Below, one piece after another: positions 10,376-17,830 of a stretch of 64,000 bases of DNA. Position numbers and translations under genes: made by a program. Within the stretch, counting starts at the first letter, position 1, and each line of letters begins with the position of its first letter. The notes below the pieces were generated by a model, which had not been told where the DNA came from, did no database searches, and saw nothing but the letters and a program-made list of their open reading frames with translations. Source of the stretch: Cristatella mucedo (lineage: Eukaryota; Bryozoa; Phylactolaemata; Cristatellidae); contig WPIO01000289.1 of assembly GCA_009760855.2 (NCBI GenBank), positions 1 through 64,000 on the forward strand, written 5' to 3'.

Positions 10376-12724
10376 GTATCTATAATATAACATAGTATAA
10401 TATATATAGCATATGTAAATAAATACATAAAAAATTAATAAATAAATATATATATAAATTCATTTATATAGCGCCCCGAGAGAACTTAATCTCTATTCAG
10501 GTGCTTCACATATGCCTCGGGGCTCCAGCCCACGACCACAGTCAGATCTCGGTGGGGGCGAGCACCTTAACCGCTAGACCAAACCAGCTCGGCTTTCTAT
10601 TCTTTAACTTGTTGGGCAGCTACTCTCCATAGTTTCAGAATTTATTTCATTGAGATTATAAAAGTAAAAGATTTTCAGCTGTCAGGAAAAATATCTTTAG
10701 CCGGGGACACATAAAGACAAAAAATAGACGGCAATAACCAAATCTGTTTATGTCTAGCTTTTCGATAAATTCTGGATTTGAATAGTATGAAACAATGCTC
10801 ACCATAATCGTTAAGGGTATAGCGAGGGTTCTGATTATACAAAAGTTCAACACGTCCAAAGGTACCAGGTGGAGGATTAATTAATGTCCCAAACCAGGTA
10901 AACGCTGGAGACAGGCTCCACATCGAAGGCGAGTATGTCAGAGGACCGCTCGAGTTGCATGGCAGAACCAGTGTGTCACCAGGGTTGAACGAAATGGTTA
11001 CTGCTTCTGGCGCACTAGTAGGTAACCTTGTACCTATAAAGGCTACAAACAAACACAAATTTGAGGCCAATAGTTGCATATATAATACCACGACACTCAC
11101 AAAACATGTCAAACGAGTGATAAATGCTGCAACAACTGATAATGCTATCTGTTCAAAAGAATTATCTGATTGTACACGATTTGGCGGGATTCGAGAATAG
11201 AAATCATAAAAAACAAATAAAGTATCCAATTAAATTTTTTAAATTAGCAATCGATTGAAAATGATTGACAATGAAAGTCACATGCTCGGCGGATTAGAAA
11301 AGTTACGGTTCCGTGACAACGTTTATTAAGCTGCTTCGTTTCAAGATATCGATTCCTGTGAATGCGGTTGCACATGATCTTTATTAAGAATTGAAATCGC
11401 AATAAATATTCGTACAGTAATCATCGTGCTGTGCAGTCACTAATACAGTACTTAAAAGGGTAGAAGGTGCCTGTACTTTTAAGCCACCACTAATGAGCTC
11501 GATAAAAGTAGAGACCTGATAATTGAATTAAGAAAGTGCACTTTGTGTTAAGCAAACGAAGGCAGTATGCAAAGAACGTGAAAACACTCTTGCAGAATAA
11601 CACATTCCCAGCTGTAGTTAGGTTCATGGATATCATTAGAGCATATGATGTAACTGCCCATACTCTAGCGAAAGCAGGAGCAGGCATGCATAGGTGACCG
11701 GCCTCCTCTGTGAAGAAATCAAAGAGTGGGACTCGGCTCCCAAACATGCACCTTCAGCTTGCTACAGGGCCAGCGGATCATCACTCATTACTGGGACAAG
11801 AATATGTACATATAGGCTCATGGTGGCAATGGCGACTGATGAGAAAAAGGCTTCAATGTCAAAGCAAGAAAACAGTGGGTCCTTCTCAGCAGGAAGCACA
11901 GTGAAATTTATATAAGACATCTAGGACAAATCCAACTGTACCACTGGTGTTGCGAGGGCTGGTTGGGTCTAGCGATTAAGGTGCTCGCCCCGACCAAGGT
12001 CTTACTGAGGTCGTGGGCTCGAGCCCCGAGGCATATATGAAGCGCCTGAATAGAGATTAAGTTCTCTTGAGGCGCTATATAAATGAATATTTATTTTATT
12101 TATTTCTTAAGAAATTCTTTGTCTCTCTAAAAGCTGAAACAGCAGCATTACGCAAATAATGCTACATACCTCCAACCCTTACAGCAGCTGGACTTGAGAC
12201 TACAGTGCCTTGTGAGTTTTTGGCGGTGCATTCATAGTTGCCATCGTATTGCCCTACTGTATAAATTCCAGAGATAAACCTATAATTTTGTAGTGTCATA
12301 GTAGATCCATTCACAGCATAGCTATTGGATGGTGGGGAACCATTCACCATCCAGTTGTAAGTGGTGTTAGCGTCAACACTACAACGGTATGCAAGGACGT
12401 AATTTAATGTATCTCCGTCTGTAACTCCACAAAGTCATAAAGACTATGTGAGTGTTACGCAGGAGAGTTTTGTACAACGCACTCACAGCCTAAGTGGCTT
12501 TCGGTACGCATTCGGTAGCCAACAAACTTTGTCTCACGCAACAAAGAGAAAGTGGGAAGCATAGCAGAGTCAGGAGAGCAGTTGAGGTAGTGAGTAGCAT
12601 GAAAGACGCAGCTCAGGACCGCTAAAAAGGATGAGCCATAGTCGGCAGTAGGAGAGTAGTTGTCGTTGCATGGATAAGTGATGGTGCAGGCAAAAGAAAG
12701 AAGGACAGAGCATAAACACAGCAT
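2059..12724 (-). CDS. Immunoglobulin-superfamily type I membrane protein (multi-exon gene model)
   Basis: This is a spliced minus-strand gene reconstructed from nine exon candidates. Order: putative signal peptide (12670-12724), Ig1 (12170-12425), Ig2 (10803-11033 plus perhaps 9943-10032), Ig3 (8444-8573 with 5315-5664), Ig4 (5315-5664 with 2856-2960), Ig5 (2378-2764), transmembrane segment and tail (2059-2291). Each Ig unit shows the expected B-strand Cys, C-strand Trp and F-strand Cys, with Ig2 the weakest. Junctions from exon 2 to exon 9 agree in phase (1-1, 1-2, 2-1). Such proteins usually act at the cell surface in adhesion or recognition; the ligand cannot be read here. Introns carry SINEs, microsatellites and a Tc1 remnant. 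The weak points are the LINE-B insertion between exons 1 and 2, and exon 4. It could be a working gene or a recently broken one. Confidence 0.65.
2378..2764 (-). CDS. Ig gene exon 8: complete Ig domain (Ig5)
   Basis: This 387-bp phase 1-1 exon has acceptor TTTTACCTCCAG and donor GTGAGTA. It encodes one whole Ig domain: B-strand Cys in IRFLCIYSL, C-strand Trp in KVVWQM, the E-strand pattern SALTIQY, and F-strand Cys in SVNCSVLY. A symmetric phase 1 exon holding one domain is the classic Ig-superfamily arrangement. It is the membrane-proximal domain, directly before the transmembrane exon. The Cys-to-Cys spacing is somewhat long, with extra residues between strands C and E. Confidence 0.75.
2856..2960 (-). 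CDS. Ig gene exon 7: second half of Ig4
   Basis: This 105-bp phase 1-1 exon lies between acceptor TTTTTTAG and donor GTATGTG. It encodes the E to G strands of an Ig domain: LTISNVDESDISVITCAASN, with the conserved Asp and the F-strand Cys. The first half of the same domain is at the end of exon 6, and the join is in phase. Confidence 0.75.
2961..5314 (-). other. Intron between Ig exons 6 and 7
   Basis: About 2.35 kb of AT-rich sequence. I see no further Ig exon or recognisable transposon here; the short open frames lack splice-site or domain support. Confidence 0.5.
5315..5664 (-). CDS. Ig gene exon 6: end of Ig3 and start of Ig4
   Basis: This 350-bp exon enters in phase 2 and leaves in phase 1, with acceptor TGCTTTCTAG and donor GTAAGT. 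The first part gives the C to G strands of Ig3: Trp in LVIWNN and Cys in SSWICTYVSPSG, then the linker TGTITVTVLPYPE. The second part gives the A to C strands of Ig4: Cys in VAVFTCRV and Trp in FKWYKNG. An intron inside an Ig domain, rather than between domains, is common in invertebrate Ig-superfamily genes. Both ends join exons 5 and 7 in frame. Confidence 0.8.
5776..5877. repeat. (CA)n microsatellite
   Basis: A CA dinucleotide tract of about 100 bp with interruptions, in the intron just upstream of exon 6. Apparent open frames across it are low complexity. Confidence 0.95.
5878..7005. other. Intronic sequence
   Basis: AT-rich intron of the Ig gene. I recognise no exon, RNA gene or transposon in it. 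Confidence 0.5.
7006..7062 (-). repeat. LINE-A/SINE-1-type 3' hairpin fragment
   Basis: A short degenerate fragment: AATAATAAT-like tail, then TAGCACC...AGAGAACTGAATCTCT...GGCAC. It matches the reverse complement of the LINE-A 3' hairpin region but is too short to assign to LINE or SINE. Confidence 0.5.
7137..7211. repeat. (TA)n microsatellite at a SINE-1 tail
   Basis: A TA dinucleotide tract of about 70 bp abutting the 3' end of the SINE-1 copy at 7212-7352. It may have grown from the element's tail. Confidence 0.95.
7212..7352 (-). mobile_element. SINE-1 copy (tRNA-derived)
   Basis: A minus-strand SINE. The AATTTATATAGCGCC tail end and the AGAGA/TCTCT hairpin lie at low coordinates; the tRNA-like head with a box-B-like GGGTTCGAGCCC lies at 7267-7278. 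It is collinear with the copies at 10.45 and 11.96 kb. Confidence 0.7.
7353..7855. other. Intronic sequence
   Basis: AT-rich intron between a SINE-1 copy and a degenerate Ig exon fragment. Nothing else recognised. Confidence 0.45.
7856..7920 (-). pseudogene. Degenerate Ig-exon fragment
   Basis: On the minus strand this reads GTGAAAAGTGGTAGCTACAG and flanking sequence, matching the exon-like segment at 38516-38643, which encodes VKSGSYSISKEEAA. Here the frame is broken a few codons later. It is best read as a decayed duplicate of an Ig exon inside an intron. Confidence 0.4.
7923..8140 (+). pseudogene. Tc1-type DDE transposase remnant
   Basis: The plus strand encodes QQDNDPKRTAK and then, after a shift of reading frame at about 7990, WPSQPPDLNPIENILERS. 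These are the second Asp block and the final PDLNPIEN Glu block of Tc1-family transposases (DDE nuclease, cut-and-paste transposition). The spacing between the blocks fits the family. The rest of the protein and the terminal inverted repeats are not recognisable, so this is a dead fragment in an intron of the Ig gene. Confidence 0.8.
8444..8573 (-). CDS. Ig gene exon 5: start of Ig3
   Basis: This 130-bp exon enters in phase 1 after acceptor GAAGTGGCAG and leaves in phase 2 at donor GTAAGTTTG. It encodes a linker and the A to B strands of Ig3, with NLTVPEGASFFLSCIF containing the B-strand Cys. It joins exon 6 in frame to complete a C...W...C Ig domain. An alternative acceptor six bases upstream gives the same phase. 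Confidence 0.65.
8574..9942 (-). other. Intronic sequence between exons 4 and 5
   Basis: AT-rich, without recognisable transposons or Ig exons. Open frames such as 9373-9600 lack domain or splice support. Confidence 0.45.
9943..10032 (-). CDS. Ig gene exon 4 candidate: possible end of Ig2
   Basis: A 90-bp open phase 1-1 segment with acceptor ATTTGCAG and a good donor GTGAGTG. It encodes a stretch with GDANYLAVYNIATC, where the E to G strands of Ig2 should be. The canonical Tyr-x-Cys is not clean, so it may be a diverged domain end or a chance open segment. Without it, Ig2 would lack its second half. Confidence 0.35.
10033..10329 (-). other. Intronic sequence between exons 3 and 4
   Basis: Nothing recognised before the AT microsatellite. 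Confidence 0.4.
10330..10372. repeat. (AT)n microsatellite
   Basis: AT dinucleotide tract near the tail side of the SINE-1 copy at 10452-10600, as at 7.14 kb. Confidence 0.9.
10452..10600 (-). mobile_element. SINE-1 copy (tRNA-derived)
   Basis: Minus-strand SINE. Tail side TTTATATAGCGCC, hairpin arms AGAGAACTTAATCTCT, then the tRNA-like head (reverse complement of TAGCGGTTAAGGTGCTCGCC). It is well conserved relative to the copy at 11955-12106. Confidence 0.8.
10803..11033 (-). CDS. Ig gene exon 3: first part of Ig2, with a possible alternative leader
   Basis: This 231-bp phase 1-1 exon has acceptor CCTTTATAG and donor GTGAGCA. It encodes the A to C strands of an Ig domain: GDTLVLPCNSSG with the B-strand Cys and AFTWFGTL with Trp. 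The frame stays open upstream to an ATG at 11077-11079, giving the hydrophobic leader MQLLASNLCLFVAFIG directly before the exon. That leader looks like a signal peptide and could be an alternative first exon; otherwise the sequence is intron. Joining exon 2 at this acceptor is in phase. Confidence 0.7.
11080..11954 (-). other. Intron between exons 2 and 3
   Basis: No exon recognised between the possible leader and the SINE-1 copy. Short open frames on both strands lack support. Confidence 0.45.
11955..12106 (+). mobile_element. SINE-1 copy (best conserved)
   Basis: Plus-strand tRNA-derived SINE. The head has a box-A-like TAGCGATTAAGG and a box-B-like GGGCTCGAGCCC. The body ends in a hairpin: AGCGCCT (12041-12047) pairs with AGGCGCT (12070-12076), and AGAGA (12052-12056) pairs with TCTCT (12063-12067), with loop sequence TTAAG. 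An ATTT-rich tail follows. The hairpin has the same arms and loop as the LINE-A 3' end, so LINE-A is the likely source of the retrotransposition enzymes. It would be transcribed by RNA polymerase III if active. Confidence 0.8.
12170..12425 (-). CDS. Ig gene exon 2: Ig1
   Basis: Open on the minus strand to donor GTATGTAGC in phase 1. It encodes an Ig domain with B-strand Cys (LAYRCSVDAN), C-strand Trp (TYNWMVNG), the sequence TMTLQNYRF, and the F-strand motif DGNYECTAKNSQG. The upstream edge coincides with the 3' end of a LINE-B insertion. Reading across the border, the LINE terminal sequence contributes VTDGDT, which resembles the A' to B strand of an Ig domain. A stop codon lies upstream in that frame, so an acceptor would be needed within the LINE (for example TTTGTGGAG). 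The exact 5' edge is therefore unknown. Confidence 0.65.
12401..12669 (-). mobile_element. LINE-B copy 3, 5'-truncated, inserted in the Ig gene
   Basis: A 270-bp minus-strand LINE-B 3' end, collinear with copy 2. It is truncated at 12669, where similarity to the other copies stops. Its 3' terminus abuts Ig exon 2 and its 5' edge abuts the signal-peptide segment. It is in the same orientation as the Ig gene. Confidence 0.85.
12670..12724 (-). CDS. Ig gene exon 1 candidate: signal peptide
   Basis: The ATG at 12722-12724 opens MLCLCSVLLSFACTITYP, a hydrophobic N-terminus that fits a signal peptide. The frame continues without a stop into the LINE-B insertion as far as about 12455. No donor is visible before the insertion, so the original coding sequence was probably split by the LINE. 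Assignment to this gene rests on position, strand and the leader. Confidence 0.5.
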
Positions 12725-13635
12725 TGCTTCCGTTAAAAAAATTTACCATGTGATTTGCAGCTTAGAGTCCATATGTTTGTAACTATCTCCACAGCCAGAT
12801 GGTCAACAATTCAATCAATTTAGGTTTTGAGTATGCCTACTAGTTACCAAAACATTCACCGGCATTTCAACGAAATATAATTTCAAACACAACAAAAATG
12901 CATCACGCTACATCAGAAATGCTTTCACAGCATGCCACAGCAAGCTATACAACATGGCAAAATGGCACCCAACATACAATCAGATGACAATCACGCTTTA
13001 AATACTATTTGACCAGTTGAGAGCCGCCACTGCATTGCTAGCAGAAGTATAGTATTGCTAGCCATTGTTGGTAAGTCTGTGACCCAGGTCTGCAGATACG
13101 TCCTTAAAACTGAGCTTACCAATTACCAGATGAGCTTAATTAAATAAAGCTAATTTTGCAAGGGGTCTTGCATTAAGCGAAAATTAAATATGTAGCACAT
13201 AAGATTGGCTTATAGTCCAACGGGGTAGCTGTAGCGATACAATCTAATAAGAAGCATACTTGTCCATAAATGCAAGAGAAGGATGTGAGCCACCATTTGC
13301 TCAGCCATATCTAGCACTAGAAGGCAGGTATCATCAAACTCTTTATTCAGAAGTAGCCAGACTGGGGAAATAGCTGTGTAAAACTCATCGAATAAGGCTA
13401 AACCAAGTTATTTCATTATCCTTATTAGTCTTATCCATGAAAACGTTACATTCGCTCTAGACTTATGCAACTCAACGATTACCAGTTTAACTATCCGAGC
13501 CCTAGGATAGAGTTTTGAGAAACATTACGTTTTTGTAGTGTCTCATTTACCAGTAGCCTATCAAGGAATCAGTTATTCACCAATAGGGCCCATTAAGCTC
13601 TTACTCTGACGGATTAATAGAAGATGCTTTCTAAT
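12725..13635. other. Upstream flank of the Ig gene
   Basis: AT-rich sequence that should contain the promoter of the minus-strand Ig gene. No TATA box or other element could be assigned with confidence. Confidence 0.4.
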
Positions 13636-13639
13636 CGAG

Positions 13640-14012
13640 CTTGTTTTGATCGTGCTGCCTGGGAAGAGTCAGGAACAGTGTGGGGGCCGCATCGCCATCA
13701 TGTTGCCCCACCCTAGCCTGACAGGGCAGGAGTGCTGAACGTCTCTTTGACCGAGACCTCACTGCTGATTGGGTGGAGGCATGAGTGATTGGCCACCCAG
13801 TGATGTGATCTTTTCCCAACGTTCTCTTGTTCAGCACCTGCAGTCGTGAGTGGACTTGTCATCCGTCTCCGGCTCGTGGACGTGTACTGCTCTCAGAGAG
13901 TCTTGCGAATTTGATTAGATCTTGTAGAGAGGTCCGTGACTCCTTTTGCTATCAGTGCTCGCTGCACCAAATGCAAGCTCGTCGACCTTCCAGGCGGTAA
14001 GCTGGAATTACA
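13640..14012 (+). other. Putative 5' LTR / leader of the gypsy element
   Basis: GC-rich sequence ending GGAATTACA directly before the primer binding site, as an LTR should end (...ACA). The matching start and a second LTR copy could not be found, so the left edge is approximate. Confidence 0.4.
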
Positions 14013-14015
14013 AAT

Positions 14016-14036
14016 TGGTGACCCTTGTGCTGATTT
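14016..14036 (+). other. Retrotransposon primer binding site (tRNA-Trp type)
   Basis: TGGTGACCC followed by a degenerate continuation, three bases after the putative LTR end. TGGTGACCCCGACGTGAT-type sites are complementary to the 3' end of tRNA-Trp and are typical of CsRn1-clade elements. Confidence 0.55.
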
Positions 14037-14159
14037 GAACACGGTAGGTATTCCTACACCGAACAATCGCTTTGGCTTAAACCTGAAAGTGGCGCTGCAG
14101 ATTCCTAAAACCGCGTGAAGTTGCCGGAATTTCTATGAAGCGACACGGCGCTTTGGCTA

Positions 14160-14985
14160 GCCTCCCTTGAGTCGCATTTAAAATTTTTGAAAATTGTGTG
14201 CCAGAGAACTAAGTTCCACCTGACGTCGGTCGCGGTTGGCGAGCCACCGATTTACCAGCTTGGCGACCTCATTATAAAATCTCGTGATCCGAACCCGTAC
14301 GATCGACTGCAAGAGGCTATACTGCAACGTTGTTCAGCTTCTGAGCAGCTACGTCTGCTCCGGCATCTCGAAGGTGAGCCGCTCGGCGATCGCATGCCAA
14401 GTCAGTTCCTCCGCCATTTACGGCTGCTGCTAGGCGATGAAAGTGACCGGTTCGGTGAAGCCCTTTTTCGTGAACTGTTCCTGCAGCTCCTACCGGCCTA
14501 TGTCCGCGTGGCTCTATCGGGTTGCGTCGCTACTCTCAGCGTTGGTGCAGTAGCAGAAATGGCCGACTGCATGGTCGAAGCCTCGGCTCGTTACGTAGCC
14601 TCTGTTACACCACCAGCCACCGTAACGTTACAGGAGACGCTGCCTCTGGTAGCCAATAGTTCAGCCTCCGCTCGCATGGCTATATCCTAGCGAGAGCAGC
14701 ACTGCTCATTATCAGAGTTACAGTCTCTGAAAGATGTTGTGTTAGCCCTGCCAGAAGAACTCAGCAGGGCCAACCAGGATAGATGCGGGGGCATTGGCGT
14801 GGAATCAACTGTTCTCGTGGCAGTTCCCCTAGCAGACAGCAGGTCCGACCGCGAGCTGGTGCTCAAGGACAGGGGTCTCCTAATGGCGGCTGGTGCTTCT
14901 ATCACGAACGATTTGAGGACAAGGCTTTCCAGTGCCGACCGGGTTGCAAGTTTTTTTTTAAACAGGAACCCGGACTGCTAGCCTA
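14160..14985 (+). pseudogene. gypsy gag remnant
   Basis: The open frame at 14187-14690 contains NPYDRLQEAILQRCSASEQ, LGDRMPSQFLRHLRLLLGD and LFRELFLQLLPAYVRVAL, the conserved capsid block of metazoan gypsy/CsRn1 gag. After frame changes, 14870-14960 encodes CFYHERFEDKAFQCRPGC, a C-x2-H-x9-C-x3-C nucleic-acid-binding finger of the CHCC type rather than the usual CCHC. The N-terminal third is poorly preserved. Gag would form the particle that packages the element's RNA. Confidence 0.75.
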
Positions 14986-15024
14986 GGCGGCGCCGCACCC
15001 TGGGAATGAAGTTAGCCGCATACT

Positions 15025-15165
15025 ATTCGTGCACTGCCCCGACACGGACATGTGCTTTCTTATTGACACGGGCTCGGCGGTTAGTGTCCTCCCCGAATCC
15101 TACCGAGAGGCTATGCTCTGCCCTGTCTCATCAGCAGGCTGCCAATGGCTCTTCAATTGCTGGAT
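15025..15165 (+). pseudogene. gypsy aspartic protease remnant
   Basis: It encodes MCFLIDTGSAVSVLP with the catalytic D-T-G motif of retropepsins, just downstream of the gag zinc finger. The usual GADFL/HFGL-like sequence survives in another frame at about 15255-15290. It is frame-broken. Confidence 0.75.
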
Positions 15166-15539
15166 ACGGCTCGGGACCTCTCAACTTAACCCTAGGTATT
15201 TGACGGAGTTTCTCCTGGGCCTTCTCGGTAGCCAATGCTTCTTACCCTCTCATCGGCGCCGATTTTCTCGTTCATTTCGGGCTCATCGTAGACCCCGAGC
15301 TATATGACGGTCGCACTCAGCTTCGAAAGAGGTGCCAGCTGACTTCGTATACTACGCCCTATCATCTCCGCTGGATCCTTTCGACGCTAAGGGCCGACTA
15401 TGCTGCTTTGCTTCGCCGATTCCCTAGCATCATGCAACCCGGAAACCTCTCCGAACCGATCAAGCATTCAGTCCGCCACTACATCGTCACGAGCAGCCCG
15501 TGTGCCCACTCCTGCCTTCGGCGCCTGGCTCCAGACCCT

Positions 15540-16250
15540 ATGAGTGCAGCTTGCGTGGAATTCGAGCATATGCTGGAGCTTGGATTAATAGAGCCGTCGT
15601 AGAGCGAGTACGCCAGCCCTCTCTATCTAGTACCCAAAAAGGATGGTGACTGGCGCCCTTGCGGTGACTACTGTGCTTTGAATTGCGTCACCAAGCACGA
15701 CTGTTACCCTGTAGCCCTGCTAAAAGATTTCGCATCTGCTCTACGTGGCAAGGTGGTTTTCTCTAAAATTGATCTCGTGGGGCGTATCATCAAATACCCA
15801 TTCATCCCGACAACGTTGTTAAAACCGTCGTAATCATGCGGTTCGGGTTGTTTCAATTCCAGCGAATGAGTTTTGGTCTCAGAAATGCCACCCAGACCTT
15901 TCAGCGTTTCATCGTCCAGGTAACTCGGGGCTTAATTTCTGTTTTCCGTTCCTGGATGATCTTTTAATTGCGTATGTCAGCAAAGCCGAGCATGCCACGC
16001 ATCTGGAAGCAATCTTCCGTCGCCTCGTGGAATACGGGGTAATCATCAACCCATCTAAGTGCATCGCCGGTGTTCCATCACTTGATTACCTCGGACACCA
16101 TATCTCCTCGGAGGACATCCAACCACAGGTATCAAAAGTTGGGTCGATCGTTTCTTTCCATCGACCTGATACAGCACGAAAACTCTCGTTATCTAGGCAT
16201 GGTCAATTTTTACCGCTCATTCATCCCTAGCTGTGCTAGCTTGGTGGCAC
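15540..16250 (+). pseudogene. gypsy reverse transcriptase remnant
   Basis: Collected from several frames: LYLVPKKDGDWRPCGDY, KVVFSKIDL, FGLFQFQRMSFGLRNATQTF, the catalytic block FLDDLLIA (standing for YxDD), then INPSKC and DYLGHHIS. This is the normal Ty3/gypsy RT order. A stop at 15601 and at least two frameshifts make it non-functional. Confidence 0.85.
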
Positions 16251-16379
16251 CGCTCTATGAGCTTCTCCCGACTGGTCCAAAAGCCGACGCCGACCTTACG
16301 TGGTTACGAGAGGACGCCACCGCCTACGAGTGCAGCAAAGTTTCGTTGACCGAGTCAACGCTGCTTGGCCATCCAGCGC

Positions 16380-16553
16380 CTGACGCACCGATTTCAATCA
16401 CGACTGATGGCTCGGACATCGCTAGCGGCGCCGCTCTGCAACAGCTACTGGACGGGGCGTGGAAACCGTTAGCCTTTTTCTCTCGAACACTCTTACCCAC
16501 GAAATCTCGCTACTCGATTTTCGACCAAAAGCTTCTACCTATTTACTCTGTGA
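16380..16553 (+). pseudogene. gypsy RNase H, 5' part
   Basis: Encodes ISITTDGSDIASGAALQQ, PLAFFSRTLLPTKSRYS and the start of the following helix, the conserved first half of gypsy RNase H. The coding sequence stops at the nested insertion and resumes at 18282. Confidence 0.8.
16549..16553. other. Target-site duplication, left (TGTGA)
   Basis: Five bases, TGTGA, identical to 18277-18281, directly flanking the TGTAG...CTACA element. Confidence 0.85.
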
Positions 16554-16935
16554 TGTAGTTTGTTCGCACAGCAGAGAGCCAGCCGATGCCCAACACCGAC
16601 GGTTTATTCCCAACGCACGGAGCCCAAGAGTGCACGGCTCCCCTCGGCCCCTACTCTCACACGACTCCCCAGTCCCTTTGTCGACTCGGATGATTCATCG
16701 ACCACAACTGTACACCGGCCGACCCTGTGGTGAATTGACCATTTGGCCACCAACGGGTTACCGGCCTGTGTCCATGCCACATCACAGGCGGACCACAGCT
16801 GTGCACCGGCCGTCCCAGATGGTGAATCCACCATTTGGCCACCAGCGGATTACCGGCCTGTGTCCATGCCACATCACAGGCTCATCAGAAAAGCCGGCAT
16901 ACAATACATACATACACACGTTCATACGAACTACA
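16554..16935. repeat. Left LTR of the nested element
   Basis: 382 bp, from TGTAGTTTGTTCGCAC to ...GAACTACA. Compared with the right LTR it carries an extra 91-bp tandem copy (unit starts 16709 and 16800). Otherwise the two are alike with scattered substitutions. Confidence 0.85.
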
Positions 16936-17055
16936 CATACGTCCGCTTGACCTTAAGGTCACAAGTCAGGTGCCGGCATACAATACATACATACATACGT
17001 ACATACGATCTACACGCCCCGTTGACCTTAAGGTCACAAGTTTGCAGCACCAACA
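16936..17055. repeat. Duplicated LTR-end segment inside the nested element
   Basis: The last part of the left LTR plus adjoining sequence is repeated about 75 bp downstream: CCGGCATACAATACATACAT...CTACA followed by TTGACCTTAAGGTCACAAGT in both copies. TTGACCTTAAGGTCA is a perfect palindrome around a central base pair. Confidence 0.7.
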
Positions 17056-17288
17056 CATGTAGCTGCAAGGTACAGAGCAGCAACGAGCAAGCCTATCCGC
17101 CTCTGCTGATTCTGCCGTCACGTCTCCGACATGTGCAGCTGCTTCTCCAGCCTGCACAGCCTCTCAAGCCTTCCCAGTCTCTCCGTCCTGTGCAGACTCT
17201 TCGATCTGCACACTCCGGCCTAGACCATGTCACAGCCCACCGGCTGGTCGCCGGCCAGCGTCACCGTCATGGCTTGCTCTGCATTGCA

Positions 17289-17545
17289 GGCCACAGACTC
17301 TGTCGCGGACGCCGCCGACTCAGTCGCAGGCCACTGCCGACTCTGTCGCAGGCCACTGCCAACTCTGTCGCAGGCTACTGCTGACTCTGTCACAGGCCAC
17401 TGCCGACTCTGTCGCAGGCCACCGCCGACTCTGTCACAGGCCACTGCTGACTCTGTCGCAGGCCACTGCCGACACTGTCGCAGGCCACTGCCGTCTCTGT
17501 CGCAGGCCACCGCCGACTCTGTCGCAGGACACCACTGACTCTGTC
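17289..17545. repeat. 22-bp minisatellite in the nested element
   Basis: About ten head-to-tail copies of a 22-bp unit, GCCACTGCCGACTCTGTCGCAG, written here only once in part: GCCACTGCCGACTCTGTCGC. The period is not a multiple of three, so reading frames rotate and the open frames across it do not behave like a protein. Confidence 0.9.
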
Positions 17546-17830
17546 GCGGACTTCGCCGACTCTGTCGTGGACTCCGCCGCCTTCCTCGCGGACGCCGCCG
17601 CCTTCCTCGCGTACGCCGCCGCCGCCTTCCTCGCAGAAGCCGCCACCTTCCTCGCGTACGCCGCCGCCGCCTTCCTCGCAGAAGCCACCGCCTTCCACGT
17701 GGACGCCGCCGCCCTCCTCGCGGACGCCGCCGCCCTCCTCGAGGACGCCACCGCCTTCCTCTAGAACGCCACCGCCTTCTTCGAGGACACAGCCACCATC
17801 ACCGAGGACGCCGTCGCCCTCCTCCGTGCG
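17546..17830. repeat. 21/24-bp minisatellite in the nested element
   Basis: A second array of about 12 units with core GCCGCCGCCTTCCTCGCGG. Here the periods are 21 or 24 bp, multiples of three, giving an alanine-rich periodic frame (AAAFLAYAAAAFLAEAA) at 17567-17764. No start context or domain supports translation. Confidence 0.85.

Noticed and set aside
11955-12035. True tRNA gene
   Set aside because: The A/B-box-like parts belong to a dispersed SINE; no proper cloverleaf or acceptor stem is evident.
14687-14905. Minus-strand open frame inside gypsy gag
   Set aside because: Shadow of the plus-strand gag coding sequence.
17289-17545. CRISPR-like regular repeats
   Set aside because: The units are contiguous, without unique spacers, in a eukaryotic transposon.
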